Under the pieces are notes generated by a model. That model saw nothing but the letters and a program-made list of their open reading frames with translations, had not been told where the DNA came from and searched no databases. This document shows, piece by piece, positions 35,251-47,784 of a DNA stretch of 64,000 nt. The DNA comes from Glandiceps talaboti. Lineage: Eukaryota > Hemichordata > Enteropneusta > Spengelidae. Every line of letters starts with the position of its first letter. Position 1 is the first letter of the stretch. The position numbers were made by a program, and so were the translations under genes. The stretch spans positions 3,022,501-3,086,500 of the forward strand of contig NC_135570.1 in NCBI RefSeq assembly GCF_964340395.1. Reading direction: 5' to 3'.

Positions 35251-37499
35251 TAAACATTGAATGGTAACCATGACAACCGAGTGTCGATTTTAAAGAAAGA
35301 TGAAATGCTGACAGAAGGTGGGAAGATAGGAGGGCTTCTTGTACTAATTATTCTAATACGTGTGTGGTTGCCTTATAATGAATATGTGTCGTCCAATAAG
35401 AACCGCAGAGTTGTGAAATGCTTCAATAAGTTACATACAAGGACAGAGGACATGTGTCTGACGTCAGTTTAACTGCCAATCACAATTTTACAGGGTTTTT
35501 TCATCGACATTTCACGCGAATTTACCTCGAACAGATTTACGTTGGTGTCCCAGGATTCACTGTAAAGTAGTCCAATAGGAAGGGTATTTTGGCATTCCGC
35601 AATCTCGAATCTACACCTAGCCTTTAACTATATACATTATAGGCACGTGATGGGGAGGGGAAGGGGGGGGGGGTGTGTGCATGTTTAGATTCTGATGGTC
35701 TATATAATTTGTTCTATTTCACCTCTATGCATGTTATGGTGACATAAATGCCGTCAATGAAATATAAGTAATATAATTCAAGTTTAGTCCCTCTGGCTAC
35801 ATAGTATTTTCAAAATAAAACGACCGCAGTACTCAGGCATCAAGGTAAGTCAACTCTCGCAATCTGAGGCCAGTTATTTTTTTTTTAGAATTTATTAACA
35901 TTACAGTTGCCAGTGCAAAATGAACCAAGTCTATCGTTATGATCTAAATACAGTCATCGATTCTTACCAATATATATATATACATTCACCAGATAAATTA
36001 GAAGCCGAACTTATCTGATAGAGGGCGCAGGCCGCTGAAAACAAACTGGCCTTTCCATTGCTACCATATATTGAAATAAGGCTTCCTTCTCAAATCGCGT
36101 TTAAGCTTTATGTTACCCTTCAGATATGTCTTGTTATGTTTAAAAAGAGCCAGATGGTTCAAGAAGTATTTTGAATACTCAAATAAATTAATTATAAATA
36201 CACGTAAAACAATTAAATATCGTTTAAATATATTGATCAGAAAAACAAATCCTCTGTTGTCATATTGACATGATACGTTACAGGTTGTCATATCAACCAG
36301 TAGCATGTGGTTCAGGAGAGATTCCTGCAATTCCAATGAATTTCATTGCAATGAAATATACGCAAATTACGTCTGTGCTTTCAATGTAAAAGAATAGCCG
36401 ATGTTGAAATCCATGTCAAACTATATAGTGTACTTACAGCGACTAAACGCACGAATCATATTTTCAAGAAAAGGTCGATACGTTGTGATTTTATGCAAGT
36501 CTATATAATGAAGGGTTTATCACTTGGCACCGTTTCTGACTGCGAACTGTGAGGGCGATAAACTTTACCCAGAACTGCGTCAAAGTATTAGTTGTGGGTG
36601 ACCATATTTTTTGTAGCTATAAACATGGTACTGCACAATAAATCAAACCAAAGTGATTTTTGGGTCCGCAACCAAATATCAGCGCTCTCAACGGCGAACA
36701 CGATTTCAGCCTGTTACTCAGCTATTTGCAGCTAAGGTCGACCACTGATTAACACGTACAATGTCTAATTATTCGTATTTTAACAATTCGTGGTTGTATG
36801 ATCGAAAAACGATACTATAGTTACAAGCTAGTGTAGTTTTAACATAGCAACAGATTCAAAAGCAAGCCTTCGCGCAAGATTGAAACTTATCACTACACCA
36901 GCTATAGATAACATTGACCAATTATTAACAGTTTCAATGTCGTTTTATGAATATTTACAATTATTTAATGAATATAGCCTTGGTTATTTGATGAAAAAAT
37001 GTCCTAGTTACAGCTAGTGCAGGTTTAAACGAATATATATTAAACTTGACACCGTCTGTATCTGACTATAAAAGGAAACTAAATACATGTACATAAGGGG
37101 TCTGTTGTTTTTTAACTGGCCGCTGGGGGACAGCGTTTTTGATGGGATGGGAAAACACCAAGTGAAGTGGATGGTCACTTTGTAAAATGACAAAATCAGT
37201 GAATATGTCATTTTTGTGCCGTTAATTAAATGACAGCTCGGAACAGCTGTAATTTCTCAAACATTTCTACGGGTGGAGGGAACTCTCCTCGAGTCCTCCC
37301 GTATTCCCCCATCCGTATTAATAACATATCATAATATGATATCATGTTATTAATATGGATTTTTATTATGCAATATTTGTCAAATATGAACAAATTTTGG
37401 TTGTACAGTATATGGCAAGTTATGTGGTACAGTACATAAAATGAAATAAAGATATTCCATTATGTGACTGGGCCATGGTTATTTGAATCTGTGTTGATG
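35250..37499. other. Intergenic, nothing recognised
   Basis: AT-rich sequence with a G-rich run near 35650-35680 and the palindrome at 37311. No coding or RNA gene was seen. Confidence 0.45.
37311..37360. repeat. 50-bp near-perfect palindrome
   Basis: The arms ATCCGTATTAATAACAT and ATGTTATTAATATGGAT are complementary with one mismatch, and the centre ATCATAATATGAT is also palindromic. Confidence 0.7.
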
Positions 37500-38031
37500 A
37501 ACACAGCTGCTGCACCTGTACGTGTGCAGTGAACTGGAAGAGATCTCATCTCCTCAAAGTCAACTCTGTGTTAGCATGAGCTAAGAATGCCACAGAGTCC
37601 AACAGCTGATAATGGTTAATTTATAATAGTACAATACCTTTGGTCCTTTGTCAGGCTTCTTCACTTGTGGCAAACTGTCCATGAGTGCAACCAGTGGAAT
37701 AATTCCCTTTACTATACCAGCTTTAATCTTCTGGAATATTAAGTCCCAAACTTTTTCACTTTAGCCCTTTCTCTTTCAGCTGATCATCAGTCTACTCTGT
37801 ATCACGCAGTACATTATTTACAATATCTGTTAACTGACTGTTTATATCATGTCCAACCTGTTCTAGCTATAGGTTTTCATAATCCTGGGCAAAAGAGGCT
37901 AAAACTTCATGTCCTCGCCATCGTCTTCAAGAGCAACTTCTGGCCCTGCTTGGCTGGGACTAACTTTTCGCTAGCTGGGGTTGCGGTCTGCTCGCCCTCA
38001 ACATCCGGCTCGTGTGTCCTTTTGTTCTCAT
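37500..38031 (-). pseudogene. Decayed retroelement fragment, gag-like
   Basis: On the minus strand the translation shows coding-like pieces broken by stops and frame changes: YENKRTHEPDVEGEQTATP, then KIKAGIVKGIIPLVALMDSL, then LLDSVAFLAHANTELTLRR followed by a stop. The pattern of leucine-rich text plus an 'L-D-x-x-A-x-L-x-x-A-N' motif and basic residues recalls the gag-like first ORF of DIRS/Ngaro-type retroelements in aquatic invertebrates. That assignment is from memory and weak. No intact frame exceeds about 40 residues. Confidence 0.35.
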
Positions 38032-38383
38032 ACTGTGGAATGACAGATGTTATGTTATGTTATATTATTGTTTATTATGGTGTCCTATGTTGACTTATTT
38101 AAGCAATACTTAAACAAAATTTACAAACAAAAGAGCCACATCCAGCCCTCTGGTTTATAGGACGGATAAAGCGTTCGACTCATTGAGTTGTCTCATATCA
38201 TTGCCGTCCATGGTAGACAACGTGTGGGCTAAATGGACAAACATATATCTCGGGACAAACATTCGCTGTTGCATTTTAGAGTATGACCGAAATTCTATTG
38301 CATTAGTGTTACCGGAGGCAAACGATGGCTCACTTTCAAATATAATATTGCCAATGCATGAATGTTTGCAATTATTATAATTA

Positions 38384-38701
38384 TTAGTACGTACATGCAC
38401 AAAAAATATCAACTTTACATTCCATCTTCGAGGTCAGCAAAACGGCGCGGCTCCGACGACTTGTAGTTGTTGACATTTCTCCGGACGCAGTAGTCACTGG
38501 TTCGCATTCGGGTGGCTCGCTCGATGATAACGGCGAAGTCTTACGAGCTGCATGCAGTGGATTGAGGACAAGTTAGTTTTTTCACCTGAACTGGAGCGTT
38601 GTCTCTAAGGGTGAACAATAGATACGTTCCGAAGGGTTTAAATGCTCTTATCACAACAAAAATACGAGAATCCTACCTAAATGTGTCGCCCAGGCATACA
38701 T
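38384..38701 (-). CDS. Weak candidate: small divergent two-exon gene next to PFDN1
   Basis: A possible first exon 38677-38701 (ATG TAT GCC..., donor gtagga) joins in frame to 38384-38547 (acceptor gcatgcag, stop TAA at 38384). It would give 62 residues, rich in Ser/Thr (KTSPLSSSEPPE is one part). The second exon is CpG-rich. The product matches nothing I know and the donor is mediocre. It may instead be promoter sequence that happens to be open. Confidence 0.18.
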
Positions 38702-38934
38702 TTCAACATTAGCTCCATGTAGGGCAGTGTGTTATCGTCTGCTGGAATGTAGTTCGGTCCTACGTTACGGGTTGTTCTATTCGTCAATTAATATGTACGC
38801 CTGTGGACAATGGAACAAATTAAACCAATCAGCAATAGGTTTACAAAACAAAAGAAGCGTAGTACAGGCTGAATGTCGAGCTTCAGTTGATGTCGCCCTC
38901 AGAGTCTAAACCATGAAATGTTTAATCACCCAAA
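38548..38934 (+). promoter_or_regulatory. PFDN1 promoter and 5' UTR region
   Basis: About 390 bases upstream of the PFDN1 ATG, with CpG-bearing sequence continuing left to about 38430. No TATA box was recognised. The CpG content on both sides of about 38.6 kb fits a housekeeping, possibly bidirectional, promoter. Inference from position and composition. Confidence 0.35.
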
Positions 38935-41401
38935 ATGGCGTCCACCGGTGGTCTCCCAGTTGACATGGAGTTGAAAAAGGTGAGCTATTGGCTGAAGTGT
39001 GAGTGAGGTGGTGTTTTTGTGATCAAATCGAGCAATTTAGTATACCAAGAATGTATTGTTGATGAATCACACACAAATTCTGATATAGCTTGTCCGTCTG
39101 GTTATGAATAGAATGTAACGATCGTAAGGTCGCCAGACTCCAGAGTCATGCTTCAGACTGGATGCTAGAGCAAATAGAATGGGAATGCAAGTTCTTCCAT
39201 GATGCTATTCACTCCTTGGTGAAGGATCTGTGGTTCTACAAAAACACCACCCACCCACCTCTTCTTCTCAGGACTCCCCTCAAGTTCCTACTGTAGTATG
39301 AACGGCTTTTTAGTCCACTCTCAATCATGGAAGTACGTCATTACAATTTACATTACAGATATGTTGTTAGTTACTAACACTAGCGTTTGAACAGAAATGT
39401 AATGTTTGATGTGTTAATTGTTTGTTGCTAGGCTTTCCAAGAGCACCAAGCTAAAATGATAGAAACTACCCAAAAAATTAAGTTAGCAGAGGTGCAGAGA
39501 GATTCGTTGAAAAGACAACAACAACATGCCAAACTGACAGCAGCAGAACTTAATGCATTTCCAGATGATGTGAAACTGTATGATGGTGTTGGAAGAATGT
39601 AAGTCAATTTACTTATACATGTAACTTAATTCATGGATTTTATGGCAAATCTCAACTTAAATCACAAAAGTCAGACATTCATTAACTCTGCTTCTCTCTT
39701 TCAATGCCCAATTCTCATAATAAATACTCAAATCTGCTCATAATCTGTTGAAAATGGTAATAGGCTGAAATCGTTTCTCTCTGGAATGTGATTTTAAAAA
39801 GTAACCAGAGATACTTTGACAAGAAATCTACAGCAAAATTGAAGTAACTTTTTACTTTTTTGCATGTATTAACAATGTTTAGGGTTGGGGCTTAAATTAA
39901 GGTCGGTTGGTTTATTGGAAACACACTTTTTTTATTTGGCCTAATAGTGTTGTTTAAGTATCCATCCAACACATATACTTTTCAGTAAATAGAGGACACC
40001 AAATAGTTGTGATACAGTATACTTGTGTTTTCAGTTGAGCTAAGCTATTAAACAGAACATTGCTTTCACTTTTATCCTTATTTGTTCCAGGTTTTTACTG
40101 CAAAGTAAATCATCAATATTGGAATCTCTTCGAGAAAAAGTTTTAAAATCTGATGAAAAACTTAAACTTTTAGAGGTAAGCCCACTAATATCTAGTCCTG
40201 TTTCCCAGACTAGTGACGTAGATGTACATGTATGTATGTATGTATGTCTTACTTATTTTAAATCTGCATTGACTGCAACTGAGATATTTTTATCCAATAA
40301 ACAACCCAAGATATATTCACCACAATTGTATCTGTTAATTAGTGATCCTATTTATCTGTAGGTGGTGTAGTGACAGATGTAAATTTTTTGTTTTTTGAAT
40401 GTTACCATTTTAGTTTGACTTGCCTCAATACCTATATTATAATTTTATGGTAGTAATGTTCAATTCAGTATTAAAGTACAACTACTAGCTAGGTCATTAC
40501 ACTATTAGTCACAGCAATCACCACATATTCTTTCATGGTTTGAACATGAATAGTTGTGTGCAAATTCAACGTCTACTGGTAGGTGGGAGCACTGGCTTTA
40601 GGGTCCATTGTCATGAAATACAAATTCATTACGTCTTTTGTGTTATGCGAACATTTCTTACCGTGGTATGTGTATAGCTACACACAAGTTTACCTATAGT
40701 ACACATCATGGTGTACAATATTGAGAAGTAAGTCATTATACCTAACAAAACAGTTTCAAAAATAGTCCAGTCGCAACTTTAATGCAAGCTAAATACATGA
40801 GCTGCAAAGCCTTGCTTTGCTCCAAAATGGAAGTCACAATGTCTGTCTGGAAGTATTTGAAGAGGAATATGTTCATGATGTCACCGTAAAAGGTTGTCCA
40901 AAATATGCAAATAATTCCAAGTCAACATCCTAAGCTTAATTCCTGGTCATGAGTGGTACCGTAGTTGTGAATATGATATCTATGGCAACAAAAGTACCAG
41001 TGAAGCTATATGGTGATTGAGTAAAACATGGCTGTCTTTCAAGAATGGGGCAATGCAGTCTTTTTGATACACATTTGGGGAGCTGTGGCTGAAAATTGCC
41101 ACCATTGGGAAGGATGCATTATACAAATTTAGAAGCTTGAGTGGGTCCAAGTTCACAGCTATTTCACTACATTGAATGTGATACTTGAGGATCTATGGGT
41201 ACAAACAGTGCTAACTTTGCAGTGTTTTGAGTGCCGATTGCCAATTGTTCTGGAATAATCTAGTGGAAAGAGTCCCCTTAAACTATTTCAGTTGTTATTT
41301 ATTTTTCTCCTCAGACAAACAAATCTTACCTGGAAAGGAGTGTCAAGGAAAGTGAAGATAACATTAGAGAAATGTTACAACAGAAACAAGCTGGTAAATG
41401 A
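38935..41401 (+). CDS. PFDN1: Prefoldin subunit 1, complete, four coding exons
   Basis: Coding exons are 38935-38979, 39432-39598, 40091-40175 and 41315-41401 (stop TGA 41399-41401). All introns are GT-AG and the phase is consistent, giving 127 residues; human PFDN1 is about 122. Recognition rests on the exon-2 peptide: FQEHQAKMIETTQKIKLAEV, then a Lys/Gln-rich helix, then LPDD-like FPDDVKLYDGVGRM, the beta-hairpin signature of the beta-type subunit 1. Exons 3 and 4 give the second coiled-coil helix. The protein is one subunit of the hexameric cytosolic prefoldin chaperone, which passes unfolded actin and tubulin to the CCT chaperonin. The start ATG lies in an A-rich context (aaaATGG). The gene converges on the EGF-type gene, with 6.4 kb between the stop codons. 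Confidence 0.95.
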
Positions 41402-42352
41402 AGTGGAGGACATTTGTTTCTTTGTAAATTTTTATTTTGCTTATGTACTTTTTTTTTACTTCACCCTAAAAGTGTATTTAAGTTGAGAAATTTGGCTCAT
41501 TTGTAGAGATATCATGGTACTTGTCAATAAGCCCACTATGTGACAACACAGATATATTTAACAGTTGATAGCTACATGTATTTTTATCAAGTATATAAAT
41601 GTGTAATTTTTGGCAGTCACTTATCTAACTAGTTGATAAAACTACATCAGTAAAGACTGGTGCATACACAAAATGATGTTTCACTAATATGAAGCAGGGT
41701 TATTAGACTGTCAAGCCAGGAGGTTGCTGAAAACCAGAACAACAAGTGTATCGATTGTCTATTATTTGAAAACCAAAACATTGATTGTAGGATTCCTTTA
41801 TGTCATTGCTATTATAGTCATTATGTAGTTTGAAATGTAATTTTCATTTTAGGGTGGCTCTAGTTATCTCGTGACCCAACTAACTATACATTTCATTAAT
41901 TTGACCAAAAGTAATGCCCTCTAAAACTGATGGTTAGTGTTTGTTACTCTCACTTCCGCCAGTCAGATGGAGTCTTGGAGAACACTGTGTAAATGATTGG
42001 AACAGGAGACTGGTTTATTGAGTGAAAACAACACTCAATATTCATTTCTATCAACTCTGTACATATTTCCCAACAATCAAGGAATAAACTTCGTTCAGTT
42101 ACACAGCTTTCTCCCCGACTCTCAGGAGTCTGGGTAATTGTGAACAGAATTTGACCAAAAGCCCCCACCACCCACCCATCCAAAAAACACCTGTTCTCTA
42201 TGACCAGATCATGAAACACCATATCATTCATTGGAAGAGGGCTTCACCATTTATTATAAAAGCCGTCATTGCTGTACTTACCTTGTACAGTAAAAATATT
42301 GGTAATTTGTGTCAAAGGTCAAATGTATTTGTACTTTATGCCATGTTATTGC

Positions 42353-42358
42353 AATAAA
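42353..42358 (+). terminator. Candidate polyadenylation signal of PFDN1
   Basis: AATAAA occurs about 950 bases after the PFDN1 stop, just before an inverted-repeat element begins at 42428. No nearer canonical hexamer was noticed, but other sites are possible. Confidence 0.35.
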
Positions 42359-42427
42359 TGCATACCAAAACATACAAGAGACTCAAAAATTACTTTTTTT
42401 CAAAGTTTATTTTTTGTAATCAAAATA

Positions 42428-42810
42428 AGGCTTGAAAAAAAAATTGTTTGGTTCCGGTTACCCAACCCTACCTAGTTTTTCACTGCTGACCCTCAACTTT
42501 TTTTCTTTTTTTACATAGTTGAGGAAAAAATAATAAAACAGTGAGGTCTCATGAGAAATAGTGGATGTGGAAACTGACATCGACTTAAAAAGACAATATA
42601 AAACTGTTCTTCCAATCTGTAATGGCTGTACATCTGATAGGAAGAAACCAATAACACAGAGACCATATGGAAAACAATGGAAAACATAACTACATGAACT
42701 AGACACTCACACATGAAAAAAATATAATAAAAAATAAATAAATAAATCTTCCTACCACACCTATTCTAAAATTGTGCATAAACGGAACCACACAATTTTT
42801 TTTTGGCCTA
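42428..42810. mobile_element. MITE-like element with terminal inverted repeats, copy 1
   Basis: The ends are inverted repeats: AAAATTGTTTGGTTCCG near 42438-42456 and CGGAACCACACAATTTT near 42783-42800, both flanked by an A-run or T-run and a ggc motif. The interior has no coding capacity. It is homologous, in opposite orientation, to 58891-59253. Size (about 380 bp), ends and two copies fit a non-autonomous DNA transposon. The superfamily is not assigned. Confidence 0.6.
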
Positions 42811-44228
42811 GTAATTAACTGCAAACTCATAAAAATTTCTGTTAATATTAGTAGAAAGGAACTTTAAGTACACTGTCAGTTTAACTGATATAATTAAAAT
42901 AGAAAATATGGAAATGTAAGAATTGCTAACATAAGTAGGTGCAAGGTCAAAGGTTATCTTTTGCTGTGACCCACAATTCGCCTGTCATCTGCTCTTGTGT
43001 GAAATTCTGTAGTTTTGCATCGCAGAGCAGTCTTTGAAGGATTAAGATTGGTATGTTGTGTGCAAAATGGAAAATAGCTATGATAAGAAAGAAATACATG
43101 GCAGGTATTAGCATAAATATAAAATGGATCTAGAGTAAAAGGTTGAATACAAGTCTTGTTACATGTAGATGTTGAAAACATTGCAAAAGTGAAAATAATG
43201 TTGCTTATAACATCTACATCTTTGACAGTCAAGCCATGTTTGCTTAATACCATCAATGTGTCCTCCAATTAAAGCAAAACTACTTTTGTTGTGGGACAGA
43301 TTGATAAACTAGGTTGTCTTGTGACTCATCAATTTTTGGTTTGCCATAACAAACCGCTTACACTGTAAAATGCGTCGAGTTGTTCAGCCCTATCATTCTT
43401 CTGATATAGCATGGCACGTATGTCATATCTTACAGACGACAAATTGCTTTGCATCAATTGGCTTAGAGGGTACACAAGTCACTGCATTAGTAAGGGATAC
43501 GTGTACATCACAATTCAGTACACTATCAGAAGAAACTGTGTATGTCAGTGGCATATAAAACATACTTTGAGAACATGCTAATCACGATCCTATCTAATAA
43601 ATATATGGTTCATTAATATCTTGTAGTCTCTGTATTCATCTTATTGACCTCGTACCCATACCCTCCCCCCCCCTCCTCCCATAATATGGAATATATACAT
43701 GTCACCCACCCCTCGTTCTACACTATATTTACAACTAAAATTTTACTATGATTTGTGCATATAATTTACTATGTGTGCTCTTTTTTAGTCCAAATTGCTA
43801 AAACACTACTTCAGTAATACTGATAGTTTGAAACTTTGAAATCAAGCATATTTCTTATATTTTCAGTTTCATGAAGATTTCACAAAAAAATTGGCACAAA
43901 ATATCAACATAAAAGTGAGGGCAGAGAGCGTGACAGTCTAGATACTAGACAAACAATGTAGCTTTTGAACATCATCAAACTGAAATTTGATGAAAAAACA
44001 AAAAGTGAAAAAAGTCAGGTCATCTTCTGATCCTACTTTCTTTGCATGCCAATGAAAATTTTGCATTTTTCCTTGATGCATTTTCACAGATGAGAGCGTA
44101 TTTCTGCACTGATGAGACAAATAAGTGAACTAGGTTGTAGCAAAGACACTAATGGTTTGCAACCGTGTCCTGGTGAAGTGCACCAATGTATGAAAACAGA
44201 CACATAATTGCACGGAAAATTCTTCTCA

Positions 44229-44336
44229 GAGTAAAACATTTTTTGGAAGTGAATCCAAAGTTTTTGCCGTTATTTCATTAACATCCTCTGGGGGTGTACT
44301 TCAATGTTTGAGATTCACTTCTAAGAAATGTTTGAC
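44229..44336. repeat. Small inverted repeat, about 108 bp
   Basis: The arms are imperfect reverse complements of about 30 bases: AGTAAAACATTTTTTGGAAG at the left and CTAAGAAATGTTTGACT at the right. About 45 bases lie between them. This could be a miniature element or a cruciform-forming sequence. Confidence 0.4.
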
Positions 44337-45313
44337 TGTGAGTTGAAATTTTCATGAATAACTCTGAAACCAGAGTCCATTCTTGCATAATTATGATGTC
44401 TTTGTAGTCAATCAGTCAATCACTACTGGTTCTCATATCAGCATGTGTTACATAATAGAAATACTAGTTCATGGCATAAACATAAAAACAACAACATATA
44501 AACAGAAATAAATAATGAACATGACTTGTTAGCCTTGCTCTTGAAGCTTCACATGATTAGTTTGAAGTGTTTGTATAAAAGTGTTCTTTGTACTCTAGGT
44601 TTGTGCATATCTATTGGTCCCCGACTCTTGTCAAGCATAAAAAATGCTCCAATAATGCTAGTTATTTTTGGAAACTCAGAAATAGTCAGAAATTTACAAA
44701 CTTTGGGGACATTTTGGTATTATTATCAAAGAGTAAAGTTTTCTAATTTTGACATGGAAAGGGCATATTTATTGAATTATTCTTTTTTGTCGGTATGATA
44801 AATTGTACTTGAAGTACATTGCATCTGATTGGCTGTTATCAGGTTAAATTCTCATACAGGATGTCATCTGGCCAATGACATCATATTTTTCTACTCATTT
44901 CAGTTCTGAAAATGTTCCTGCCAAAATACATAGAGCAGAAATTCTTGTACATGTCAATTTTCGATAAATTCCAAACATTCTGAAATGAAATTTATCATTA
45001 ATTTAGCTATTGCTCAGTTTGAACTAGCAAACAATGTACATTTTCTTGCCAACAATTCTGATGAGAAACTCCATCTTTAGTAGCATCTTGGTAAATTCGG
45101 TTTGTCTTTTTGGCTGGGGCACAAATATTTCCAAAAAGAAAAATACTGACAAAATTACTTTGATAAATCTGGACAAAAAATTGCCAACAAAATACATATT
45201 TAACTTCAAATTTTCCTTTTGTTGTCGTTTTTTAGTGGTCAGAGAGAAATTACCAATTTGAAACAAAAATAGATCTAAATGTAAGTCAGGGTCTGTCCAT
45301 CTTCATAAACCAC

Positions 45314-45365
45314 AGCCTCTTTTACGGCACTGTCCAAGACACACCCACAGACAGAGGCTGTGGTA
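45314..45365. repeat. Hairpin-forming inverted repeat
   Basis: ACCACAGCCTCT and its reverse complement AGAGGCTGTGGT flank about 28 bases. The stem is 12 bp and perfect. Confidence 0.5.
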
Positions 45366-45534
45366 TGATACAAAATTGTATTTATCCCAGTGGCTTTGTA
45401 CATCAACACTACAACCAATCAGATTGCCTCATGCATACCATGTGATATACAATGCCTTGGCAAGACACGTACACTGAAAACTGACTTGGACAAGATCGGT
45501 TCTTGTTGCTGTGATAGACCAGAGTCGTTATTTC

Positions 45535-45675
45535 GCAGTGTCATGGAAAAAATAACAGCTCTGGTTTGCGAGAATGTTATTCCGCAATGTAGCAGAAGAA
45601 ATAACAGCTCTGGTTTGCGAGAATGTTATTTTGCAGTGTCGCCGAAGAAATAACAGCTCTGGTTTGCGAGAATGG
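45535..45675. repeat. Three tandem units of about 54 bp
   Basis: The phrase AACAGCTCTGGTTTGCGAGA recurs three times, near 45554, 45601 and 45651, with diverged linking sequence. Open reading frames across it are not convincing as genes. Confidence 0.6.
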
Positions 45676-46129
45676 GTCTGTCACCCCCACACGCTGTACA
45701 ACAATGTCCCAAATCTATATTTTGAAATTGGGGGTTGGGTCAAACCATTAGAAATGGGAATGACACTACAAAAGATGACATTTTGAGACTTGTCCCACTG
45801 ATAAAGTGTATCTGGTAAGTGTATGCTGTGGAGTTAGAAATTTACTCAAATTTTGCTATCTGTTCCCGACAGATTTAAGAGATTTGAAAAAAAAATAATA
45901 TACACCTTCATACTATGTTTATCTTTGCATAGCTGCTGTAATGTTTTGTACATAATTTCTACAACTAGTCTTTGAGAACCGGCCAAGACATTGGCTTCTG
46001 AATATAAATGAGTCTTAAGGTTTTAGCAAAAACATTGGCTTCTTAATTATATATGTGAGTTTTCTGAGTTTCAACCATAAAGTTCAGTTTCTTAATACAA
46101 ATTACTTGTACTAGCCAAAACTTGATTGG

Positions 46130-46990
46130 TGTGTCTATACTGTCAAGATATCATAACTTGGTATGTCTACTGGCAGGATATCATAACTTGGTGTATCTAT
46201 ACTGGCAGGATATCATAACTTGGTGTATCTATACTGGCAGGATATCATAACTTGGTGTGTCTACTGGCAGGATATCATAACTTGGTGTATCTATACTGGC
46301 AGGATATAATAACTTGGTGTGTCTATACTGGCAGGATATCATAACTTGGTGTATCTATACTGGCAGGATATCATAACTTGGTGTGTCTATACTGGCAGGA
46401 TATCATAACTTGGTGTGTCTATACTGGCAGGATATCATAACTTGGTGTGTCTATACTGGCAGGATATCATAACTTGGTGTGTCTACTGGCAGGATATCAT
46501 AAATTGGTATGTCTACTGGCAGGATATCATAACTTGGTGTGTCTACTGGCAGGATATCATAACTTGGTGTATCTATACTGGCAGGATATCATAACTTGGT
46601 GTATCTATACTTGCAGGATATCATAAACTTGGTGTGTCTATACTGGCAGGATATCATAACTTGGTGTGTCTATACTTGCAGGATATCATAAACTTGGTGT
46701 GTCTGTACTGGCAGGATATCATAACTTGGTGTGTCTACTGGCAGGATATCATAACTTGGTGTGTCTATACTGGCAGGATATCATAACTTGGTGTGTCTAT
46801 ACTGGCAGGATATCATAACTTGGTGTATCTATACTGGCAGGATATCATAACTTGGTGTGTCTATCCTGGCAGGATATCATAAATTGGTATATCTATACTG
46901 GCAGGATATCATAGCTTGGTGTGTCTATACTGGCAGGATATCATAACTTGGTATGTCTATACTGGCAGGATATCATAAATTGGTGTGACT
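46130..46990. repeat. Minisatellite of 30/32-bp units downstream of the EGF-type gene
   Basis: About 27 units built on GGATATCATAACTTGGTG followed by TATCTATACTGGCA or a form two bases shorter (GTCTACTGGCA). Units differ at a few fixed positions. The array lies between the two convergent genes, past the likely polyadenylation site of the EGF-type gene. Confidence 0.9.
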
Positions 46991-47559
46991 ACACTGTATA
47001 TGTATTTGTCACGCAAGTGAAGATAGAGAATCCATTATCTTGCAATTTGGCGGTTCCTTGGCCAGTGACAGTGTTCGATAATCTGACTTATTATTCATCA
47101 TTGGCACTTGCTTTCTGCTATCAGAGTTCAACGCAGGTGTACGTAATCAGTGATCATTTATCTGAGATCCTGATGGTGGTCTCCATTTCCAGTCTGGTAC
47201 TTGGACTACAGGATGCAATGTTTTGTCTCCTTTTTAGTTTGTCCTGTGAGTTACCATGGTCCATGGCTCCATGGATGTTACCATGGAAGCTAGATGTCAC
47301 CTGGATCATGCTGGTTAACTAGAACTCTAGCATGTGTATAATAATTGTATGTGTACTATGGTTTACCAACACATATGAATTTCCATTTGAAAATAACTAT
47401 GCGTAATCAGTGCATTTATTTTTTATGAAGTTCAACTTCTTAGCATCATTGTTTCTTTGAATTTAGAAGATCCAATCCACTTTTTTCGTCTGCACAAACA
47501 CAATATAATTCCAGGAGTTTCACAAAGGCTAAAAATGTCCTTGTTCCTCATGAAACTTA

Positions 47560-47565
47560 TTTATT
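47560..47565 (-). terminator. Candidate polyadenylation signal of the EGF-type gene
   Basis: The plus strand reads tttatt, which is AATAAA on the minus strand, about 220 bases past the stop codon. A second AATAAA at 47415-47420 is an alternative. Confidence 0.45.
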
Positions 47566-47784
47566 GATTGCACGCAATGCTTTCAAGCAATATGTTATAG
47601 TCTTACACAGACTACGAAAGCATTATTTCCATCATGTTTTATACAAGTTTAATACCATTCATTGCACACAATCTGACAATTCGGGCCATATATTATAAAA
47701 TCTGTTTTCATACTCTGTGTCCATATAAAAGTTTCTTTCCCTTCTCTGAGTTCCATAACTGTGCAATATGTTTGGATGACTCAG

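Larger units (their letters stand above)
41402..47559. other. Region between the two convergent genes
   Basis: Holds the likely PFDN1 3' UTR, a MITE-like element (42.4 kb), small inverted repeats (44.2, 45.3 kb), short tandem repeats (45.5 kb) and a minisatellite (46.1-47.0 kb). An open frame of 62 codons at 43370-43558 is not recognisable and is not called as a gene. Confidence 0.5.

Noticed and set aside
43370-43558. Open frame of 62 codons between the convergent genes
   Set aside because: Translation is mildly protein-like but matches nothing known and has no flanking exons.
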